Part shown: piece by piece, positions 1 to 7,992 of the stretch
Position numbering within the stretch: the stretch's first letter is position 1
Layout of the letters: the number at the start of each line of letters is the position of its first letter
NCBI GenBank assembly: GCA_017520425.1
Contig: JAFXFO010000009.1
Coordinates: 1 to 64,000 of the forward strand
From: Lachnospiraceae bacterium
GTDB taxonomy: Bacteria; Bacillota; Clostridia; Lachnospirales; Lachnospiraceae
Direction: 5' to 3'
Length of the DNA: 64,000 nt
Notes under the pieces: model-generated
Databases searched by the model: none
Told to the model about the DNA's origin: nothing
What the model saw: the letters and a program-made list of their open reading frames with translations, nothing else
Position numbers and translations under genes: made by a program

Positions 1-140
1 ATAACCCCTTCCAGGGGTGGCGAAAGCGGCAAAGGCGAAATGGCTTGAACGAAGTGAAAGCCAGCGTCTTTAGGCGCTGGCCGGTAACAAAGGCTTATAG
101 CCGCAGAGCAAACCACCCGTTAGACGGGTGGTGCTGATTT
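1..140 (+). mobile_element. Right end of an IS200/IS605-like element (omega-RNA-like), tnpB off-window
   Basis: The first 140 bases form a chain of short hairpins: ACCCC/GGGGT at 4-18, CCAGCG/CGCTGG at about 61-80, and a strong terminal stem ACCACCCGT/ACGGGTGGT at 111-133 followed by a T-rich stretch. From memory, a run like GGCTTGAACGAAGTGAAAGCC followed by a terminal CCACCCG-type stem is typical of the 3' ends of tnpB-type IS200/IS605 elements in gut Firmicutes, where it also encodes the guide RNA scaffold. The tnpB gene would lie left of the window. No coding frame is visible here. Alternative: a plain terminator array. The assignment is inferred. Confidence 0.5.
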
Positions 141-207
141 TTATTTATATTGTATCAATAATATGAAAGTGTTATAATGAGGATAACAAAAGAAAAGGAG
201 GTTTTTT

Positions 208-363
208 ATGGAAGCAACAATCAATTATTCCCAAGAAGAAATTGCCAGATTGGAAATACGTAGTTTTGTTCAAGAAGGTTTGCAGGATGTCTATAATAAC
301 AAATTGTTGGATTTTGAAGCAACTTTTGATGAACTGGAAGAAAGGTATGGTGTCGATGAATGA
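208..363 (+). CDS. Putative type II antitoxin (51 aa)
   Basis: A 51-residue acidic protein starts at ATG 208, seven bases after a good AAGGAGG ribosome binding site. It overlaps the downstream ParE/RelE-like toxin gene by eight bases, the usual antitoxin-first order of type II toxin-antitoxin pairs. The sequence is helical and rich in Glu, Asp and Leu and contains FDELEERYG near the C-terminus, as expected for the toxin-wrapping half of a small antitoxin. No complete DNA-binding fold is evident at this length, so the antitoxin family (RelB, ParD or other) is not assigned. The role is inferred mainly from position. Confidence 0.6.
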   Translation: MEATINYSQEEIARLEIRSFVQEGLQDVYNNKLLDFEATFDELEERYGVDE

Positions 364-673
364 ATATCGGATAACCCTTACCCCGCGAGCCAAGGATGAT
401 CTTATTGACATTGGCGACTACATTACATTCATTCTACTGGAACCGGATATCGCAAGAAATTATATTAAAGGTCTAAGAAATTCAATCTCTCAGCTTAAAA
501 TTTTTCCATGTAAATTTCCACTTGTTCCAGATGATATTCTACAAAGTCAAGGCGTTCGTTGTATGCCGTACAAAAATCATTATATTTTTTATGAAGTCAT
601 AGATATTCTACAAATCGTTATTGTCCTAAGAATTAGTTATAACAAAAGAAATTGGAAGGACATTCTTAACTAA
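356..673 (+). CDS. ParE/RelE-family toxin
   Basis: This 105-residue protein begins at ATG 356 inside the end of the antitoxin gene. The N-terminus (NEYRITLTPRAKDDLIDIGDYI) followed by an ARNYIKGL helix is the classic ParE/RelE start: a beta strand followed by the helical hairpin of the fold. The C-terminal part ends in strands with YEVID and IVIVLRISYNKRNW, matching the R-x-x-Y-x-x-R/N-W tail of ParE-like toxins. RelE members cleave mRNA on the ribosome and ParE members poison gyrase; the sequence alone does not decide between them. It sits directly beside an insertion-sequence end, fitting an accessory addiction module. Confidence 0.8.
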   Translation: MNEYRITLTPRAKDDLIDIGDYITFILLEPDIARNYIKGLRNSISQLKIFPCKFPLVPDDILQSQGVRCMPYKNHYIFYEVIDILQIVIVLRISYNKRNWKDILN

Positions 674-726
674 CTCCGAAATTAAATTGTATATTGCTAG
701 CTTTTTTCTCATACGTAAAATTCTGC

Positions 727-767
727 TTGCAATTTTGTATTGTTTGTATTATACTAAGTAATACAAA
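727..767 (+). promoter_or_regulatory. Promoter with overlapping GntR/YtrA-type operator
   Basis: A promoter TTGCAA (727-732), 17-bp spacer, TATACT (750-755) precedes the GntR gene. A perfect inverted repeat, TTTGTATTA (743-751) and TAATACAAA (759-767) separated by seven bases, covers the -10 box. YtrA-type GntR regulators bind such dyads and repress their own operon, so this is the likely autoregulatory operator. Confidence 0.7.
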
Positions 768-789
768 GATGTATTCGCAGGAGAACACC

Positions 790-1167
790 ATGGTTATCAT
801 ATTGCAGGACGGCTCGGAAGTGCCGGTATTTAAGCAAATCAGAAATCAAATCGTTATGGGTATATCGGACGGCCGGTTGCAGCCCGGGGAGAAACTGCCT
901 ACAGTCAGGGCACTGGCGGAGGAAATCGGTATCAACTCCATGACGGTAAATAAAGCCTACCAGCTACTGAAGCAGGAAGGCTATATCATGACGGACCGCA
1001 GAAACGGTGTGCGGGTGCGGGAAAGTTTTCGTATGACACCGGAGCTTCCTTTGGAGTCCAAGGAGCAGCTGAAGCAGCTGGTGTCCGAGGCCCGGGTGCG
1101 TGGTGTGAGTCAGGAAGAGTTTATGGCACTGGTGGAGGAGTATTTTAGTGCCGGACAGAGGGAATAG
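790..1167 (+). CDS. GntR-family (YtrA-type) transcriptional regulator
   Basis: This 125-residue protein has an N-terminal GntR winged helix (PVFKQIRNQIVMGI, then GEKLPTVRALAEEIG and a recognition region NSMTVNKAYQLL, residues about 13-75). A short C-terminal helical tail follows instead of a large effector domain, which is the YtrA subfamily layout. The ATG at 790 was chosen because it follows AGGAG at proper spacing; upstream in-frame codons have no ribosome binding site and read through the promoter. It is the first gene of an operon with two membrane proteins, starting 14 bp before the next gene. It probably represses this operon through the dyad at 743-767. Confidence 0.85.
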   Translation: MVIILQDGSEVPVFKQIRNQIVMGISDGRLQPGEKLPTVRALAEEIGINSMTVNKAYQLLKQEGYIMTDRRNGVRVRESFRMTPELPLESKEQLKQLVSEARVRGVSQEEFMALVEEYFSAGQRE

Positions 1168-1181
1168 GAGGAGATGGCATT

Positions 1182-2555
1182 ATGAATTGGACAGTGATGA
1201 TTTTACTTTTGTGCTTATATCCGGCCATACTGTTTGTATATTTCTTTGTGAAAATGGGTGCCACGCCTAAGAAAGGTGTTTATTTCGGAGTGACTTTGAC
1301 TTCTGAGCTTGCCAAAGAGCAGAAGGTGAAAGCGGTGACGGAAAGCTATCATAAAGAAATGAAAAAGTGGCTGTTAGGGATACTTTTGATGCCCTTGCCG
1401 GCCATGTTTATTCCTTGGGCGTCTGTATGGGATTTGTATTTTTTATTGTGGATTGGGGTGTCAGCTGTGGCCTTTTTCGTCCCCTTCGCAGTAGCCAATC
1501 ATAGGCTGAAGACCTGGAAGCTGGAGCAGGGCTTTGTGACCAATGCAGAGCCGGTGATTTATACGGAGTTAAAGCAGGCCGGAGCCATCCGCAGGGTGAA
1601 GTGGTTTCACTTTGCACCTCAGGCAATGATAAGTGTGATAGCTTTTGTAGCAGCATTTCTGATTCATAAGCAGCAGGGGAATCAGCTATTGCTTCTTATG
1701 ACAGGAACTTTCAGTTGCATTACCTTCCTATACTGGCTGGTAGCCATTTGGATGGACCGACAGAAGACCATGGCGGTCAGTACAGACAGTGATGTAAATG
1801 TAAATTACGCCCGGGCCAAGAAGAATCTCTGGAAGAATTTCTGGGTGGCTTGTTCCCATGTGCATATGATATATATTGTGGTGCAGGGATACTTCTTGCT
1901 GAAAAGGAGTAATATTACCCTTAGTATTTGGGTGTTGGCAATTCTGTATACCGTGGCTGTTTTGGTATTACTGTTTTGGATGTTACGCAAAAAAGCCGGA
2001 CTGGATAAGAGGTATGAGGACAAAATGGATATCCTTCGGCAGGATACGGATGATTACTATCTCTGGGGACTCATTTATTATAATCCCCATGATAAGCATA
2101 CCATGGTGGAGAGTCGAAACGGTATGGGCACGGACACTAATCTGGCTACTCCCGTAGGCAAGGGTGTGGTAGTTCTTATCGCCGCCTTAGCCCTGCATGT
2201 GTTGATACTGGCCGTAAGCGGAGTGGTGCAGGAGTTTACTCCCATCCATTTGCAGGTGGAGGAGGGCTATGTGGTAGCAAGTCATACCAACGAGTACCGT
2301 ATCGCCCTACACAGTATAAAAGAGGCGCAGCTCCTGACAGAGTGGCCGAAGATGACCCGCAATCACGGCTGGAATACGGATACTCTGGTAAAGGGAAGCT
2401 TCCGCCTGAAGGAAGAGAAGAAGGACTGCGAGGTCATGGGTTATGATTACAATACCCTGTTCTTACGCATCGACACCTCTTGGGGAACCTTTGTTTTCAG
2501 TGGTGTGGATGATGAAGAGACGAAACAAGTGTATGAGATTATTATGAAAGAATGA
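1182..2555 (+). CDS. DUF1648/DUF5808-like multi-pass membrane protein (paralog 1)
   Basis: This 457-residue membrane protein has about seven hydrophobic segments. After the first segment comes VYFGVTLTSELAKEQ, resembling the FGVRVP-type segment of DUF1648 proteins. Near residue 295 is LWGLIYYNPHDKHTMVE followed by GMGTDTNLATPVGKG, which fits DUF5808. Such proteins commonly sit behind YtrA-type GntR regulators and are linked to cell-envelope stress, but their biochemical role is unknown. The C-terminal 110 residues after the last membrane segment form a probable extracytoplasmic, PH-like beta domain. It is a clear paralog of the next gene, sharing NVNYARA(K/R)KN and ATPVGKGV. Confidence 0.75.
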   Translation: MNWTVMILLLCLYPAILFVYFFVKMGATPKKGVYFGVTLTSELAKEQKVKAVTESYHKEMKKWLLGILLMPLPAMFIPWASVWDLYFLLWIGVSAVAFFVPFAVANHRLKTWKLEQGFVTNAEPVIYTELKQAGAIRRVKWFHFAPQAMISVIAFVAAFLIHKQQGNQLLLLMTGTFSCITFLYWLVAIWMDRQKTMAVSTDSDVNVNYARAKKNLWKNFWVACSHVHMIYIVVQGYFLLKRSNITLSIWVLAILYTVAVLVLLFWMLRKKAGLDKRYEDKMDILRQDTDDYYLWGLIYYNPHDKHTMVESRNGMGTDTNLATPVGKGVVVLIAALALHVLILAVSGVVQEFTPIHLQVEEGYVVASHTNEYRIALHSIKEAQLLTEWPKMTRNHGWNTDTLVKGSFRLKEEKKDCEVMGYDYNTLFLRIDTSWGTFVFSGVDDEETKQVYEIIMKE

Positions 2556-2568
2556 GGGAGGTTAAGTT

Positions 2569-3948
2569 ATGAGTTGGGTGAATTGGATTTTAGTGATTTG
2601 TATGTACCCTTTTGTTTTGATTATGTACTTCTGCTTAAAGAATGAAGGACACGATCCGAAAAAGCGGGTTTATTACGGCGTTTCTCTGAGTAAAGAGCAG
2701 GCGGAAGACCAGATTGTAACGGAGATAGGAAATGCTTATAAAAAGCAGATGAAGAGGTTGTTATGGATTAGCTTTCTGACCTCCGTACCGGTATTGATTC
2801 TTCCTTCCTTTTCTATTGCCTTTACCTATTGGTGTTTCTGGTTTCTTTTTGTCTGTTTTGTGTTCTTCTGGCCCTTTGGTATAGCCAATAAGAAGCTGAG
2901 GGAGGTAAAGCTGGAAAAGGGCTGGACCACAGGAGAAGCACAGCCAAGATATACCGAAATAAAAGAAGCCGCAGGAATCCGTAAGGTGAAGTGGTATCAT
3001 TTCTTAGGACCGGTAGTAATCAGCATCGCCTGTGTGGTTTGGGCTGTTTTACAGCCTCGGGACGGCAGGGAAGCCATGTTAATCATTCTGGCAGCTACCT
3101 TTGGCGGTATGACACTGATGTTTGCGGCTCTGGCTTTCTGGATGGACAAGGAGAAAACAGCCATTGTCAGCTCGGACAGCAATGTGAATGTGAATTACGC
3201 CCGTGCCCGGAAAAATATGTGGAAGAACTTTTGGGTAGCCTTTGCCTGGTTTAATACTCTATATACGGTAGGCATCTTGTTTTATCAGGTGCAGGAGTCA
3301 GAAGTAACCGGTATGTTCTGGCTACTGCTGGGTCTGTATATTCTGTTTACCGTGATTCTGCTTGTTTGGGTGATTCAGAAGAGCAAAGCCTTGGAGGAGC
3401 GTTATGCGGATAAGATGGATTTGAAGGTGGAAGAAGGGGATGATGCCCATTGGCTTTGGGGCATGCTTTACTGTAACCCCAAGGATAAACATACCATGGT
3501 CAATAAGCGGGTAGGTTTGGGAACAACAATTAATCTGGCCACTCCTGTAGGAAAGGGCGTAGCAGTTTTTCTGATACTTACACTCCTTTCCATGCCGGTC
3601 TTAGGTATCTGGCTTATATTGGATGATTTTACGCCCATTCAGCTGAAGGTGGAAGAGAATTGTCTGGTTGCTAAGCATGTGACGGAAAAATATCGTGTCC
3701 CTTTTGAGGATGTAAGGGAAGCCCAGCTTTTGACTAAACTGCCCAATATAGGTCGTAATTATGGTACCAGTATGGATAATGTAAAAAAGGGTAATTATCG
3801 GTTGAGGGACGAATCCATAAGCTGTGAAGTCCTTCTGAATCCGGAGAATGGCTTGTTTATCCGTTTGGAAACGGAAGATGAAATTTACCTGTTCAGTGGA
3901 TTTGATGATACAGAGACCAGGCAGGTGTATGAAGCGATGATAAAGTAA
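2569..3948 (+). CDS. DUF1648/DUF5808-like multi-pass membrane protein (paralog 2)
   Basis: This 459-residue protein is collinear with the preceding gene and starts 13 bp after it with a GGAGG site. It has the same order of features: an N-terminal membrane segment, VYYGVSLSKEQAEDQ, several membrane helices, NVNYARARKNMWKNF, then LWGMLYCNPKDKHTMV and LATPVGKGV, a last membrane helix and a soluble C-terminal domain. The pair appears to be a tandem duplication that has diverged considerably, so the two products may form a heteromer. It is the last gene of the GntR operon; a strong hairpin follows at 3956. Function unknown. Confidence 0.75.
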   Translation: MSWVNWILVICMYPFVLIMYFCLKNEGHDPKKRVYYGVSLSKEQAEDQIVTEIGNAYKKQMKRLLWISFLTSVPVLILPSFSIAFTYWCFWFLFVCFVFFWPFGIANKKLREVKLEKGWTTGEAQPRYTEIKEAAGIRKVKWYHFLGPVVISIACVVWAVLQPRDGREAMLIILAATFGGMTLMFAALAFWMDKEKTAIVSSDSNVNVNYARARKNMWKNFWVAFAWFNTLYTVGILFYQVQESEVTGMFWLLLGLYILFTVILLVWVIQKSKALEERYADKMDLKVEEGDDAHWLWGMLYCNPKDKHTMVNKRVGLGTTINLATPVGKGVAVFLILTLLSMPVLGIWLILDDFTPIQLKVEENCLVAKHVTEKYRVPFEDVREAQLLTKLPNIGRNYGTSMDNVKKGNYRLRDESISCEVLLNPENGLFIRLETEDEIYLFSGFDDTETRQVYEAMIK

Positions 3949-3955
3949 ATTATGT

Positions 3956-3988
3956 GGGCACCTTAAGTACTCAGTACTTAAGGTGCCC
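3956..3988. terminator. Perfect hairpin between convergent genes
   Basis: A 15-16 bp perfect stem (GGGCACCTTAAGTAC and its complement) with a three-base loop lies between the plus-strand membrane-protein operon and the minus-strand rubredoxin gene. The T-runs are weak on both sides, but the stem is strong enough to act as a bidirectional terminator. Confidence 0.7.
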
Positions 3989-3994
3989 TGCTTT

Positions 3995-4165
3995 CTACTG
4001 CACCATGGGCAGGAACTGTTCCTTACCTACGCCGCAGATGGGACATACCCAGTCCTCCGGCAGCTCCTCAAAGGGAGTGCCGGCAGGGATACCGGAGTCC
4101 GGGTCCCCCAACTGAGGGTCGTAAATATAGCCGCAGGGTTCACAAATAAATTTCTGATATTCCAT
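3995..4165 (-). CDS. Rubredoxin
   Basis: This 56-residue rubredoxin carries both iron-binding motifs, [10 protein letters not shown] near the N-terminus and CPICGVGK near the C-terminus, and the conserved family core [23 protein letters not shown]. It carries one electron at a Fe(Cys)4 centre in the cytoplasm, often to oxygen or peroxide detoxifying enzymes. ATG 4165 has an AAGGAA site; an upstream TTG in frame lacks one. The gene lies 27 bp after nifJ on the same strand, so it is probably co-transcribed and coupled to the ferredoxin-type electron flow from pyruvate oxidation. Confidence 0.95.
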   Translation of the reverse strand: MEYQKFICEPCGYIYDPQLGDPDSGIPAGTPFEELPEDWVCPICGVGKEQFLPMVQ

Positions 4166-4192
4166 GATTAAATTCCTTTCCAATTGTTTTAT

Positions 4193-7100
4193 TTATTGTT
4201 TCTCAGATATATCTTTTATACTTTCATTCGGTTCATAAAAGCTTTGAAGCTTACATAAATGGGCATAGCGTTTCTGGGCGTCCTCTTCTGCTTTGGCAAA
4301 AAGCTCCTTGGCATCCTCGGGTCGCATGAGTTCTAAAGCTGTGTAACGGGTTTCGCCTGCCAGGAAGCTGTCAAAATCCAGATGGGGGGCTTTACTGTCC
4401 AGCTGGAAGGGATTCTGTCCCGCTTCCCGCAGTGAGGGATTGAAGCGAAACAGATGCCAGTAACCGGTTTCCACAGCCTTTGCCTCCTCATGCTGGGAGC
4501 TTCCCATACCTGCTTTTACTCCATGACTGATACAGGGAGAGTAAGCAATAATCAGGGAAGGGCCGGGATAATGTTCTGCTTCCCAAAGGGCCTTTAAGGT
4601 CTGGTTGAAGTCTGCGCCCATGGCCACCTGTGCCACATATACATCCTGGTAGGTCATAGCCATGGCAGCCAGGTCTTTTTTTCGTGTGGCTTTACCGCCG
4701 GAGGCAAACTTGGCAGTGGAGCCGGTGGGTGTAGCCTTGGATGCCTGACCGCCGGTATTGGAGTATACTTCCGTATCAAAGATCAGAATATTAATATTTT
4801 CCCCGCTGGCCAGTACATGATCCAAACCGCCGAAACCGATATCGTAGGCAAAGCCATCCCCACCGAATACCCAATGGGACTTTTTCGCCAGATAATCCTT
4901 GTAGGTCAGAAGCTCTGTCAGTGTGGGCAGGAAAGACTGAAGGGTATTGGAATCCTTTCCAACTGCTGACAATGGTTTAGCTTCTGCAGAAGGCTGTATT
5001 ACCTGTGCCGGGGCAATGGTATCCGGCTGTTTCTTTGTCTCAGCAGGGCTTTCCAGATGTCTGGGAGTAGCACCCTTGCTACCACCTCGCTCTCCCTTCT
5101 GAAGAAGCTCCCGGATGATAGCGACCAGTCGGTTAGCAGCACCGGTATTTAAGTCTCCGTCTTCAAAAGTATCCAACCATTCACCGCAGGCATCAGTCAG
5201 TTCCTTATAGTCTTTTTGTCCGGTAGTTCCCTTTTCCAGTTGTACGACTAACTCCTTTAATCTGCCGCGCAGAGCCTTCTGGGTCAGTAGCATACCATAA
5301 CCGAATTCTGCACCGTCCTCAAAGAGGGAATTGGACCAGGCAGGACCACAGCCGGCTTTGTTTACCGTGTAGGCAGTGGAAGGGGAGGAATTAGCCCAAA
5401 TGGAGGAGCAACCGGTGGCGTTACCGATATACATACGCTCGCCGAAAAGCTGGGTTACCAGGATGGCATAGGGTGTTTCCCCACAGCCGGCACAGGCGCC
5501 GTGGAATTCCAGCAGGGGCTGGCAGAACTGGCTGCCCTTTACAGTGTTTTTCTTGAATTTCTCCAAAAGCTCCGGCTTTACCGGCAAGGATTTGCCATAA
5601 TCAAAGTACTCCTGGTGCTCCTCCATTTCATGGATGGGGCACATTTCCAGTGCCTTCCTACCCTGCTTGCCGGGGCAAACGCCTGCACAGGAGCCGCAGC
5701 CGGTACAATCCACCTTGGATACGGTGATGCCGAAGAAATAATCCGGCATACCGGTAAGGGGCAAAAGCTGCATGCCCTTTGGAGCGTTTTCTGCCTCTTC
5801 CTTTGTCAGTACGGCGGGACGGATAACAGCATGTGGGCAGACATAGGAGCAACGGTTACATTGAATACAGTTTTCCGGAAGCCAGCGGGGTACCTCTGTG
5901 GCCACATTGCGCCTTTCGTGGGCAGAGGTACCGGGCGGAAAGGCGCCGTCTGCATAGGGCAGAAAGGCGGATACAGGCAGGTCGTTACCCTCCTGACGGG
6001 TGATTTTCTTCTGCAGATTCACCACATAATCTGTGATATCTGAGTGATCCGGTAGTACCTGTGCATCAAAGGGTTCTTCTCCTGTCAAAGTAGCCCATTT
6101 TTCAGGAATCTCTACTTCCATCACATCTGAAATCCCTCGGTCAATGGCGGCAAAGTTCATGGCCACAATCTTTTCGCCCTTCTTGCGATAGCTGTTTTCG
6201 GCGGCCTCCTTCATCAGGGTGGCGGCTTCTTCTATCGGTAGTATGGCTGTCACACGGAAAAAGGCAGCCTGCAAAATGGTGCTGGTTTTATTATTCAGAC
6301 CGATTTCCTTGCCGATACGGATGGCATCAATGATATACAGCTTGATATGATGCTCTGCCAGATAACGTTTTACCTGAGGGGGCAAAGCCTCCTCCAAATC
6401 CTCTTCCTTCCAGTAGCAGTTCAGCAAAAAGGTGCCCCCATCCTTGATATCCTGCACCATATTGTACTTGTGCAGGTAAACAGGGTTGTGGCAGGCCACG
6501 AAGTCGGCCTTTTGCACTAGGTAAGGGGCATGAATGGGACTGTCACCGAAACGCAGATGGGAGACCGTAAGTCCCCGGGACTTCTTGGAGTCATAATCAT
6601 AATATGCCTGCACGTATTTGTCTGTGTGATTTCCGATAATTTTAATGGAGTTTTTGTTGGCACTGATGGTGCCGTCGCCCCCAAGTCCCCAGAATTTACA
6701 GTTGTAGATATCCGCAGGTAAAGGGTCTATATGCTCTTTCACATCTAAGGAGAGGTGGGTCACATCATCCCTGATACCTATGGTGAAAACCGGCTTTTCT
6801 GCATTACTTAACACCGCCAGAATTTGAGAAGGTGTAGTATCTTTGGAGCTTAAACCATAGCGGCCGGAATACACAGGAAGCCCCGCAAAGGAGCTTCCCT
6901 TCAAAGCTGCTACCACATCCAGATACAGGGGCTCGCCCATAGCGCCGGGTTCCTTTGTGCGGTCCAGCACGGTGATGCGCTCTACCGTAGGTGGCAGGCA
7001 GGAAAGCAGGTGGGCAGCACTGAAGGGACGATACAAATGCACCTTGATTACGCCGGTTTTCGCACCTTGTCGATTTACATAATCCACGGTTTCTTCGATG

Positions 7101-7945
7101 GTTTCACATACGGAGCCCATGGCGATTATTACGTGGGTGGCATCGGGCACACCATGGTAGTTGAAGAGTCCGTAGGAAGTGCCCAGCCGATTATTGATTT
7201 GTACCATGTAATTTTCAACAATGGCAGGCAGGTTGTCATAGTAGATATTGCAGGCCTCACGGTTTTGGAAAAAGATGTCCGGATTTTGGGCAGATCCCAT
7301 CATCTTCATGTGGGAGGGATGAAGGGAGCGTTCCCGAAAGGCTTGGAGAGCTTCCCGGTCCATAAGCTGTCCTAAATCAGCATAATCCCAAACTTCAATC
7401 TTTTGCTGTTCATGGGAGGTTCGAAAGCCGTCAAAGAAGTGAAGAAAAGGCACACGCCCCTTGATTGCCGCTAAATGAGCCACAGGGGATAAATCCATAA
7501 CCTCCTGCACACTACCGGTAGCCAGCATAGCCACGCCGGTCTGGCGGCAGGCATAGATGTCCGAATGGTCGCCGAATATGGAGAGGGCGTGGGTGGCAAT
7601 GGTACGTGCAGCCACATGAAAGACACCGGGCAGCAGCTCTCCCGCTACCCGGTAAAGATTTGGTATCATTAACAAAAGTCCCTGAGAAGCCGTAAACGTA
7701 GTGGACAGGGCACCGGTAATCAGGGAGCCGTGCATGGCCCCTGCGGCACCGGCTTCCGACTGCATCTGGGAAACCTGTACCGGGTGTCCGAATATGTTTT
7801 TGCGGCCTTCCAAAGACCATTCATCTGTGTATTCTGCCATGGTGGAGGAAGGAGTGATGGGATAAATCGCAGCCACCTCCGTGTAGGCATAAGCCACATG
7901 GGCAGCAGCCTGGTTGCCGTCCATGGTTTTTTGAATTCGCTTCAT
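4193..7945 (-). CDS. nifJ: Pyruvate:ferredoxin (flavodoxin) oxidoreductase
   Basis: This 1250-residue homodimeric-type enzyme oxidises pyruvate to acetyl-CoA and CO2 and passes electrons to ferredoxin. In order: the N-terminal TPP/pyruvate domain (AAIYPITPSSTMAE), the GDHSD segment, the FWGLGGDGT domain, two ferredoxin-like clusters (CIQCNRCSYVCP near residue 693, CTGCGSCAGVCPG near 745), the proximal cluster region GACAGCGET near 815, and the TPP-Mg site (GGDGFAYDIG near 1027, DTEVYSNTGGQ near 1055). ATG 7945 follows AGGAGG at good spacing. The usual family length is about 1170-1190; the excess lies mainly in a low-complexity Ala/Pro/Lys stretch around residues 905-1000 just before the TPP site. 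It is followed by rubredoxin and preceded 47 bp upstream by the LytTR-type regulator. Confidence 0.96.
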   Translation of the reverse strand: MKRIQKTMDGNQAAAHVAYAYTEVAAIYPITPSSTMAEYTDEWSLEGRKNIFGHPVQVSQMQSEAGAAGAMHGSLITGALSTTFTASQGLLLMIPNLYRVAGELLPGVFHVAARTIATHALSIFGDHSDIYACRQTGVAMLATGSVQEVMDLSPVAHLAAIKGRVPFLHFFDGFRTSHEQQKIEVWDYADLGQLMDREALQAFRERSLHPSHMKMMGSAQNPDIFFQNREACNIYYDNLPAIVENYMVQINNRLGTSYGLFNYHGVPDATHVIIAMGSVCETIEETVDYVNRQGAKTGVIKVHLYRPFSAAHLLSCLPPTVERITVLDRTKEPGAMGEPLYLDVVAALKGSSFAGLPVYSGRYGLSSKDTTPSQILAVLSNAEKPVFTIGIRDDVTHLSLDVKEHIDPLPADIYNCKFWGLGGDGTISANKNSIKIIGNHTDKYVQAYYDYDSKKSRGLTVSHLRFGDSPIHAPYLVQKADFVACHNPVYLHKYNMVQDIKDGGTFLLNCYWKEEDLEEALPPQVKRYLAEHHIKLYIIDAIRIGKEIGLNNKTSTILQAAFFRVTAILPIEEAATLMKEAAENSYRKKGEKIVAMNFAAIDRGISDVMEVEIPEKWATLTGEEPFDAQVLPDHSDITDYVVNLQKKITRQEGNDLPVSAFLPYADGAFPPGTSAHERRNVATEVPRWLPENCIQCNRCSYVCPHAVIRPAVLTKEEAENAPKGMQLLPLTGMPDYFFGITVSKVDCTGCGSCAGVCPGKQGRKALEMCPIHEMEEHQEYFDYGKSLPVKPELLEKFKKNTVKGSQFCQPLLEFHGACAGCGETPYAILVTQLFGERMYIGNATGCSSIWANSSPSTAYTVNKAGCGPAWSNSLFEDGAEFGYGMLLTQKALRGRLKELVVQLEKGTTGQKDYKELTDACGEWLDTFEDGDLNTGAANRLVAIIRELLQKGERGGSKGATPRHLESPAETKKQPDTIAPAQVIQPSAEAKPLSAVGKDSNTLQSFLPTLTELLTYKDYLAKKSHWVFGGDGFAYDIGFGGLDHVLASGENINILIFDTEVYSNTGGQASKATPTGSTAKFASGGKATRKKDLAAMAMTYQDVYVAQVAMGADFNQTLKALWEAEHYPGPSLIIAYSPCISHGVKAGMGSSQHEEAKAVETGYWHLFRFNPSLREAGQNPFQLDSKAPHLDFDSFLAGETRYTALELMRPEDAKELFAKAEEDAQKRYAHLCKLQSFYEPNESIKDISEKQ

Positions 7946-7992
7946 GATAAACCTCCTGAAAAAGTATTTACAGGATAGTTTATCCAAAAAAC

